NCBI GenBank assembly: GCA_002408385.1
Contig: DHSB01000031.1
Coordinates: 1 to 11,458 of the forward strand
Reading direction: 5' to 3'
DNA length: 11,458 bases
Origin: Myxococcales bacterium UBA5297
Lineage (GTDB): Bacteria; Myxococcota; Myxococcia; Myxococcales; UBA5297
Below the pieces are notes generated by a model. It saw only the letters and a list, made by a program, of their open reading frames with translations, ran no database searches and was not told the DNA's origin. Each line of letters begins with the position of its first letter. The stretch's first letter is position 1. Shown here in pieces: positions 1-5,177 of the stretch. A program made the position numbers and the translations under genes.

Positions 1-51
1 GGCCCGTCGGTGCACTGGTTACGGTGGACCCGTGCCGACTCCAAACGCCGC

Positions 52-1518
52 TCAGGCTCGCCCAACCCCTCCCCTGCGCTTGAGATCCAGGCCAAAGAGA
101 AACAGGCCCGGCACGTCGATGCGCCCTCCGGTCCGGTCGCGAAAGACGCCGACCTCGATCAAGTAGTCGACCAGGTCCCGCGGGCTCTCCGCCGGCGGGG
201 TCACGTCGCCCTGGCTGCCCCACGGCTCGTCCCAGTTCTTCGCCAGGACCCGCTCCACATCGCGCCGCCCCCAGGGCACCTCGCGGTCCTTCTTGAGCCG
301 CTCCTTGAGCCCTTCAATCCAAGGCCATTCGCTCCCGGCTTGATTCACGTGTTCCTCGGAGACTCGGTCGAGCGCCCGGCGTAACGCTCCGGGTTCGATG
401 AGTCGGGGCGACCGCGGAAGCTTTCCCGATTTCTTCTGCATCTCTGCCGACTGCTCGAGCAGCCGCACGAGCGCGCGCGGCAAGGCGTGCCCCCGCCCGT
501 CTCTGACATGGTCGAGCAGCCACCGGAAGGTCAGCCCTTTGTTGGCGTTGGCTCCCATGTACGGCCCGATCATCCGCTCGACCAAAGGTCGCGCATCGGC
601 CGCGTTTCTGATCTCGGGGATATGCCCCAAGGTGTCGTCTCTATCGAAGCGCACCTTAGCCGAGCAGTAGGCCAACAAGTCGTCGCTGGCGTTGGCGATT
701 CGCTTGATGAGCATCGCGTAGAGGCTTCCGTCGCTCCACGTGATGTCCGCGCGATTGGCCGCAAGCTTTGCGAAGTCGGCGCCCGACCTCACTCCAGCGC
801 GGTCGTAAAGGTCGGTGCGTAGGAAGAGCTTCGCTCGGATTCGCCGCCACCTTCGCGCCATCGAGGACCACAGCGCCACCAAGCCCTGTACGGCTTGGTT
901 GACGGTGTGCCAGTCGCCCTGCCCAAAGGTGTCGAGCTCGTCATACCCGACGAATAGGTAGCCGTTCTCTCGTTCGAGCTTGGCATCGAGATCATCGAGC
1001 GCAAGCAACGGACGCTGTCCGCAGGCGCGAAACCCTTGCAGAACTGCCGCCGGGTCTCCGCCAGCGGGCCTCAGCAGGGCCTCGAGACCAGTCTGATCGA
1101 GGTTCTTCGCCAAGGTGCGAACCAGGTATGCGAACCAAAGATCGACAAGCGCGTCGCCAGCTCTCTCATTCGCGACGAATTGCTTCAGGCCCCGACCGTC
1201 GGGAAACTCGCGTCCGAGCGGAAACGCTTTGACGAAGGTCGTCTTCTCGGCCGGCGGCAGACGCAGCTTGGGGAATAGGCGGCCAATCGCCGGCAAGAGG
1301 CCAAGCTCAATCCCCGCCTTGAACAGCTCGGTCTTGCCCGCTCCACGCGGGCCGACGACCAGCACCACGTCGGGGTCGAAGGCTCTCAGGTGCTCGGGGA
1401 TAGGGCAGTAGCTCAACGGAAAGCGGCTTTCGTCCTCGCCCTCGGCCCTGCCAAAGCTGCCCATTTGCGAGATCGCCTCGAGATGCTCCCGCTGCTCGTC
1501 GTGAGTCAGTGCGGACAC
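52..1518 (-). CDS. P-loop ATPase of STAND/Sll1717-like type, last gene of the HEPN/KGGVGR trio
   Basis: A 488-aa protein with a Walker A motif GPRGAGKT at residues 56-63, a Walker B-like strand LFVGYDELD at 188-196 and a sensor-like strand KLFLRTDLYD at 230-239. The C-terminus (about 448-478) reads like a winged-helix module, with a turn around DRTGG followed by VPGLFLFGL. This layout resembles AAA/STAND-type P-loop ATPases such as those annotated as Sll1717 family; that family name is my recollection, not a search result. The start is GTG at 1516-1518. It is supported by AAGGAG five bases upstream, which overlaps the end of the preceding ATPase gene, with only 2 nt between that stop and this start. 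Translational coupling with the KGGVGR ATPase is therefore likely, and the two probably work together. There is no signal peptide or membrane segment, so it should be cytoplasmic. No catalytic effector domain is recognisable. It may be the sensor or switch of the module, but this is inference. Confidence 0.9.
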   Translation of the reverse strand: MSALTHDEQREHLEAISQMGSFGRAEGEDESRFPLSYCPIPEHLRAFDPDVVLVVGPRGAGKTELFKAGIELGLLPAIGRLFPKLRLPPAEKTTFVKAFPLGREFPDGRGLKQFVANERAGDALVDLWFAYLVRTLAKNLDQTGLEALLRPAGGDPAAVLQGFRACGQRPLLALDDLDAKLERENGYLFVGYDELDTFGQGDWHTVNQAVQGLVALWSSMARRWRRIRAKLFLRTDLYDRAGVRSGADFAKLAANRADITWSDGSLYAMLIKRIANASDDLLAYCSAKVRFDRDDTLGHIPEIRNAADARPLVERMIGPYMGANANKGLTFRWLLDHVRDGRGHALPRALVRLLEQSAEMQKKSGKLPRSPRLIEPGALRRALDRVSEEHVNQAGSEWPWIEGLKERLKKDREVPWGRRDVERVLAKNWDEPWGSQGDVTPPAESPRDLVDYLIEVGVFRDRTGGRIDVPGLFLFGLDLKRRGGVGRA

Positions 1519-1520
1519 GG

Positions 1521-2852
1521 CTACTCCTTCGTCGACACGAACCGTTGCTGAATACGCTCGGCGAGCGCCTTGTGCTCGGGCGAATTGGCAAGGTCGTCTG
1601 CAACCTCATCGAGTCGCTCAAAGTGCGCGAGCTTCGGCTGATAGGTGATGGGAACCGGAACGTGCGGTGAGTCGCTCGCCTCGGAATCGCGCACGTACCA
1701 GAGCGCGTCCTCGTCCGGATCCTCCGGGTCCTCGGCATAGTAGTGGGCCCGATACTCCTCGAGCGCTCGCGCCGCGAAAGCTTCCTTAGCCTGCGCTGCA
1801 GCTTTCGCGTTCTCAGGAACCATCGCCTGCACGAGGATGCACTCGAGCTGCGTATTGCCCTCTCGGACTCGCGAGGCGCCGATTCTTTCGAGGACGACCT
1901 GCAGGCCCTGCCAGCTTTGTTCGGAGGATGTTCCAAAGAGAATTTGAAGGTGCGCGATGCCGCCGAGTAACAGGCCAGCGGGCTCCGACAGGCCGGCCCT
2001 GGAATCGAGGAGGATCCAGTGGGGCCGCAACTCCTGTCTCACCTGTTCGAGCAACAGGTACAGAGGCGGTTTGGCGCCTTCCACCTCCGGGGACTCGAAA
2101 TCGACGCGAGCGAGCTTGTTGAGGTAGTCGCGCGTCGGCGCAAGCGAGCCCGCGGGCACGACGACGATTTCGCCCTTGCCGGTAACCGGCTCGCGCCGGC
2201 ACGCGTGGTAGTAGTCGCGAAGATCGAGCTCGTCGAGCGGCCGCTCCAGCAGGTAATCGATGGCGCCCCACGGAGCCACGGTCCCCTGGTCGTCAGCGGC
2301 GAGCAGCGTGCCCGCGCCGGGGGCATCGAGATCCATGTCGATGACGGCGACTCGCTCGCCCTCTCGCGCCCGCTGGATGGCGAATGCAGCCAATGCGGTC
2401 GTTCGTCCCACACCGCCCTTGAACGAGAAGAACGTGAGAACCGGCGGGCCGGCGTTATCGCCTTTCGCCGGCCACAACGTCGGCTCAATCTTTCGGAACC
2501 ATGCCGATCGGTTGCGCCGCCGCTCCCCGACATGCAGGCGCTTCTCTCCAGGAGTTATCGGGCCCGATTCGGCCCACGCCTTCTCGTAGACCATTGCGTC
2601 GGCCGGGCTGAGGGTCTTTCCGCCCGCCATCCAGACGTCGCCGCTCCAGAACGGGCCCGCGGCAGCTCGGAGCGCGCCGTCCAGCTTTTCGCGAAGGCCG
2701 CTCGCTTCTGCGGGAGCCCACACCACGACCCGAATCCTTCCAAACAGGTCGTCGATGAGAACGGCCTTTTCGATTTCCGGTTCGGCCGCGAGGACGGCCC
2801 GCAACGCCTCGACGGCGGCTCGTTTCGCCTCATCCAAGTGCTTCGTCAGCAT
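1521..2852 (-). CDS. ParA/MinD-type ATPase with variant KGGVGR P-loop
   Basis: A 443-aa cytoplasmic protein. An N-terminal region of about 130 residues of unassigned function precedes a SIMIBI-class ATPase domain. The deviant Walker A is KGGVGRTT at 145-152: the ParA/MinD signature lysine is present, but the P-loop GKT lysine is arginine. A switch-I-like segment VIDMDLDAPG lies at 170-179 and a Walker B strand WILLDSRAG at 279-286. This KGGVGR variant is a recognised annotation class of AAA/ParA-like ATPases. It sits next to another P-loop ATPase rather than ParB or FtsZ-system genes, which argues against a partition or division-site role. A strongly acidic stretch (about 373-383, AEDPEDPDEDA) lies towards the C-terminus. 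The ATG start shares one base with the stop of the HEPN-like gene (TGATG), preceded by a weak GGGGTG ribosome site. I infer that it is the energy-using partner in a three-protein defence-type module. The ATPase family call is firm; the role is not. Confidence 0.92.
   Translation of the reverse strand: MLTKHLDEAKRAAVEALRAVLAAEPEIEKAVLIDDLFGRIRVVVWAPAEASGLREKLDGALRAAAGPFWSGDVWMAGGKTLSPADAMVYEKAWAESGPITPGEKRLHVGERRRNRSAWFRKIEPTLWPAKGDNAGPPVLTFFSFKGGVGRTTALAAFAIQRAREGERVAVIDMDLDAPGAGTLLAADDQGTVAPWGAIDYLLERPLDELDLRDYYHACRREPVTGKGEIVVVPAGSLAPTRDYLNKLARVDFESPEVEGAKPPLYLLLEQVRQELRPHWILLDSRAGLSEPAGLLLGGIAHLQILFGTSSEQSWQGLQVVLERIGASRVREGNTQLECILVQAMVPENAKAAAQAKEAFAARALEEYRAHYYAEDPEDPDEDALWYVRDSEASDSPHVPVPITYQPKLAHFERLDEVADDLANSPEHKALAERIQQRFVSTKE
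1524..1529 (-). promoter_or_regulatory. Ribosome binding site of the 488-aa P-loop ATPase
   Basis: AAGGAG on the minus strand lies five bases before the GTG at 1516-1518 and within the last codons of the KGGVGR ATPase gene. It supports the GTG start and translational coupling. Confidence 0.75.
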
Positions 2853-3304
2853 CAGATCACCCCGTCGAGCCGCATGGGCACGATGGTCGAGTCGTAGACC
2901 GCCTTTGCCTCAATCAACCAATCCTTCGCCGTCGTCGGGCTGATGGTGCCGGGCGCGCGGTATCGCAGGGTCTCTCGCCAACCGTTGCTGGGGTCGTACA
3001 GCGAATGGCCGGCAGTCTGCTTGGGGATGTACCGGGCCGTCTTCCCGGTTGGCAGCGTCGCAAGCGCGAGCGCTGCATTCGAGAGATCGCCGAGGCGATG
3101 CCCGAGCTTCTTCGCCGCCTTCTCTCCAGCCGCCAGCCCCATATCCAGCAGAAGCAGCGATTTCAGGGACGACTCGACGACATAGCCGGCGAGGTATGCG
3201 GCACCGTCCGAACGCCCCGCCGCTTCCAAGGTCAGAGCGTCGACGAGGTGCTTGCCGGCGGCTTCGGCGTGGTCGTCACCGCCTTCAAGTAAGAGCTTTG
3301 ACAT
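2852..3304 (-). CDS. HEPN-like small protein
   Basis: A 150-aa protein resembling HEPN-domain proteins. Helix 1-2 reads HLVDALTLEAAGRSDGAAYL (19-38) and continues LAGYVVESSLKSLLLL, matching the common HEPN pattern in which a helix with AYLAGY precedes E..LK. A later GHRLGDL (68-74) and a C-terminal LRYRAP block with a final amphipathic helix also fit. The canonical RX4-6H RNase motif is not present: no arginine is followed by histidine at that distance. It may therefore be a non-catalytic HEPN used for binding or assembly. The ATG start has GAGGAG five bases upstream. The gene opens the trio, its stop overlapping the start of the KGGVGR ATPase by one base. In many bacterial systems HEPN proteins are toxins, RNA cutters or nucleotidyltransferase partners. 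No nucleotidyltransferase (MNT) gene is adjacent here, so a toxin-antitoxin pair of that kind is not supported. Confidence 0.85.
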   Translation of the reverse strand: MSKLLLEGGDDHAEAAGKHLVDALTLEAAGRSDGAAYLAGYVVESSLKSLLLLDMGLAAGEKAAKKLGHRLGDLSNAALALATLPTGKTARYIPKQTAGHSLYDPSNGWRETLRYRAPGTISPTTAKDWLIEAKAVYDSTIVPMRLDGVI

Positions 3305-3394
3305 GGTCGCTCCTCAACTGCCTCACCCAGGCCTGGACACCTTTTATCGACGGACTCCTCGAGGCTTCGGCGCAGCCAGTCGTCGCCGCGGCGA
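3305..3394 (-). other. 90-bp gap between the ATPase/nuclease pair and the HEPN trio
   Basis: This is the largest gap within the left gene cluster. It begins, next to the nuclease stop, with a perfect 12-bp palindrome tcgccgcggcga (3383-3394) and ends with the GAGGAG ribosome site of the HEPN-like gene (3310-3315). A GATAAA-like hexamer (minus strand, near 3345) could be a -10, but no matching -35 is evident. It may hold a separate promoter for the trio; the evidence is weak. Confidence 0.35.
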
Positions 3395-3898
3395 TTACCT
3401 CACCGACCACTCGAGAGAGCCCATATTCTCCATTCCGACGACCTGGGGATGAGGGTCGACCGGCTTGATGAGCTTTCGCAGCCGCTGCTGAACGTCGGCA
3501 GGATCAATGGCTCGCGGAAAGAGCTTCGAATGCTTCCTCGGCTGCTCCAGATGAAGAACGACCCGCAACCTCTCGGCTCGAAGAGCATGCCTTGCGAGCA
3601 CCTTCTCGTCGAAATCGTCGCCATTCACTGCTGCCGGCAGCAGCGCAGCTAGCGTGTCGAGCACCTTTCCGGCGATTTCTTCGTGGAGCTCGCTGGGCTT
3701 TGTGCGTTGATACTTTCGGTAGTCCTTTCCCTCGATGAACCAGAGGGTGCGCGCTGGATCGATTGCGATGAGGTCTGCCGCCTTGGTTTTCTCGCGCGTT
3801 CGAATGAACCGCTTTCGATAGAACGCCCAGTCGTCGTACATGGCGGCCCTCCAGTCGCTCGGGATGTCGAAGAGCAAGCCGTCGATATCGAAGGTCAC
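3395..3898 (-). CDS. Putative PD-(D/E)XK-like nuclease, partner of the upstream AAA ATPase
   Basis: A 167-aa protein with the fingerprint of a small restriction-endonuclease-like fold: D42 in ADLIAID, then a strand LWFIEGKDY with E56-G-K58, so D-X13-E-x-K. A helix [15 protein letters not shown] (73-87) and a strand [10 protein letters not shown] (111-120) follow. I recall widespread short proteins of this type, with an IEVKD/IEGKD strand and a KV.DTL.GL helix, encoded directly after an AAA ATPase; they are usually annotated as hypothetical. The start is GTG at 3896-3898, sharing four bases (GTGA) with the ATPase stop and preceded by GGAGG seven bases upstream, so coupling and likely complex formation are well supported. 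The nuclease call rests on the motif alone. It could instead be a degenerate, DNA-binding member of the fold. Proposed role: effector that cuts nucleic acid when the ATPase is triggered. Confidence 0.88.
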   Translation of the reverse strand: MTFDIDGLLFDIPSDWRAAMYDDWAFYRKRFIRTREKTKAADLIAIDPARTLWFIEGKDYRKYQRTKPSELHEEIAGKVLDTLAALLPAAVNGDDFDEKVLARHALRAERLRVVLHLEQPRKHSKLFPRAIDPADVQQRLRKLIKPVDPHPQVVGMENMGSLEWSVR

Positions 3899-4950
3899 AA
3901 CCGCGCCTCCTGCTCCAGGAAGCGATCGGACTGTTCGAGGCTCTCGCGCAGAACGGTGATGTCGCCGATGTCATCCGCCGACTGTCCCTGCTGAACGTCG
4001 ACGCCTTCCTCGGTCAGGTGGAGCCCGAAGTACCGTGCATCGATCGGCGAAGACGACGCGCGCGCGGCGAGCAACATCTCCAGCTCCCGCAGGAGGAAGA
4101 GGCTGTGCGTGGCGAGGAAGATCTGAATTCCCTCGGCGCTCAGGTCGACGATGCTGTGGGCGATCTGCCGGATGATCCGCGCATTGAGGTTCGCTTCCGG
4201 CTCGTCCCAGAACAGGCAGCCCTTGTCGAGCAGCGCGCCGGTCGCCACGAGCCGGGCAAGCATTCCCAGCTTCCTCAACCCCTCGGCGACCAGGTGCATC
4301 TCCATTCGGCCGCCGCTGCTGACGAGGTAGAAACGCCCGTTCCTGTCGAGCTCGATCCGCCCGCCCATCGCGGCCTCGAGCGGCACGAGCAGCTCGCTGA
4401 CCTTGGCCTCTCGCGGCCCGCGCCGAAGCGGCGCGCCCAAAAGCACACAGGTGTCGCGCCAAGTCTCCGGGAACTCCAGGTAGTGGTTCTCGTATACGGA
4501 AACGAATCCGGGATAGATGCTCAGCAGCTCGCGCGTCGGAAAGAAAGCCGGGGAAGCATCGACCCAGCTCTTGGGCGTCTTTCCGATCTCGACCGTCTTG
4601 CTCTTGGTCGAAAAGGCGAACGAGAGGTCCCACTCCCGGCGCGTGAATCCGAATTCGACCTCACAGCGTCGGTGCCCTTGGAGACGGGTCGCGAGCCTCC
4701 CCAGCGCCTCTGGGCGAAAGACGGCAACCAGCTTGTCCGCGAGCTTGGGCTGGAGCGCCGCCTTGGTCGGAGGCTGCGCATTCGGCTTTCGGCCTTCTTC
4801 CCAGCTCGCTGCGAGCGCCGAATACGCGAGCTTGAGCAGGTGGGTCTTGCCTGAGCCGTTCTCTCCAACAAACACGTTCAGGTTTTTGCCGAAGGTCAGC
4901 TCCGCCTTCGGAAAGGCCGTGAAGTTCGTGACTCGCAGGGACTTGAGCAT
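3895..4950 (-). CDS. AAA ATPase of the ABC/SMC-like (AAA_15/AAA_21, OLD-like) class without TOPRIM
   Basis: A 351-aa protein numbered from the ATG at 4948-4950. It begins [13 protein letters not shown], the typical first strand of RecF/SMC/OLD-type ATPases. The Walker A is GENGSGKT (29-36), an ABC-signature-like segment [10 protein letters not shown] lies at about 222-231, Walker [12 protein letters not shown] at 246-256 and the H-loop histidine in FLATHS (H282). No coiled-coil arm or C-terminal TOPRIM nuclease is present, so it is shorter than OLD or GajA and needs a separate effector. That effector is presumably the nuclease-like protein whose start overlaps this stop (GTGA). A GTG directly in front (4951-4953) could add one residue, but GGAG at 4958-4961 lies seven bases from the ATG and only four from the GTG, so I prefer the ATG. 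The gene starts just beyond a palindromic repeat element that separates it from the restriction-modification pair. Confidence 0.92.
   Translation of the reverse strand: MLKSLRVTNFTAFPKAELTFGKNLNVFVGENGSGKTHLLKLAYSALAASWEEGRKPNAQPPTKAALQPKLADKLVAVFRPEALGRLATRLQGHRRCEVEFGFTRREWDLSFAFSTKSKTVEIGKTPKSWVDASPAFFPTRELLSIYPGFVSVYENHYLEFPETWRDTCVLLGAPLRRGPREAKVSELLVPLEAAMGGRIELDRNGRFYLVSSGGRMEMHLVAEGLRKLGMLARLVATGALLDKGCLFWDEPEANLNARIIRQIAHSIVDLSAEGIQIFLATHSLFLLRELEMLLAARASSSPIDARYFGLHLTEEGVDVQQGQSADDIGDITVLRESLEQSDRFLEQEARL
3906..3910 (-). promoter_or_regulatory. Ribosome binding site of the nuclease-like gene
   Basis: GGAGG on the minus strand, seven bases before the GTG at 3896-3898, placed inside the last codons of the AAA ATPase. 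It supports the non-ATG start that overlaps the ATPase stop. Confidence 0.7.
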
Positions 4951-5009
4951 CACTTCTCTCCGATACCGCTCAGGGGCATCCTGGCTCGACTTGGGCCAAC
5001 CCCCGACTC

Positions 5010-5171
5010 GATGCCATCCTGATCATTGAGCAGGCAATCCGGTCACCCCGACCGTAGGCCAGCGAAGCCGGCCGAAGTCGGGGCCCCTCGACTCCGCTCC
5101 CACGGCTAGCGAGGCGGCAGCGACGCTCGCGGTGACCGGGGTTTCCTGTACTCGGTGATCAGAATGGCATC
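5010..5171. repeat. MITE-like palindromic repeat element between mod and the ATPase operon
   Basis: The ends are a 16-bp inverted repeat with one mismatch: 5010-5025 (gatgccatcctgatca) against 5156-5171 (tgatcagaatggcatc). The similarity of the two arms continues inward, with gaps, to a perfect 9-bp pair ccggtcacc (5039-5047) and ggtgaccgg (5131-5139). Nested inside are ccccgac/gtcgggg (5046-5052/5077-5083), ggcc/ggcc (5057-5060/5070-5073) and gcgag/ctcgc (5109-5113/5126-5130). Five bases outside the ends match at four positions (gactc at 5005-5009, cactc at 5172-5176), compatible with a worn target-site duplication. It fills nearly all of the 4954-5177 gap, contains no ORF, and could also act as a transcript-end structure after mod. 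Confidence 0.75.
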
Positions 5172-5177
5172 CACTCC

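Noticed and set aside
6..39. Possible terminator after the 488-aa ATPase gene (gtcgg...ccgac)
   Set aside because: Short stem with a bulge and a long loop and no run of U; too weak to call.
1521..2852. Chromosome or plasmid partition ParA
   Set aside because: No ParB or parS-like neighbour, variant KGGVGR P-loop, and tight coupling to a HEPN-like protein and another P-loop ATPase.
2019..2897. 292-codon open frame on the plus strand
   Set aside because: Opposite the KGGVGR ATPase, which has intact motifs and good gene junctions; the translation shows no domain.
5010..5171. CRISPR-like or tRNA-like structure
   Set aside because: The repeats are inverted and nested rather than regularly spaced direct repeats, and no cloverleaf with anticodon arm could be drawn.
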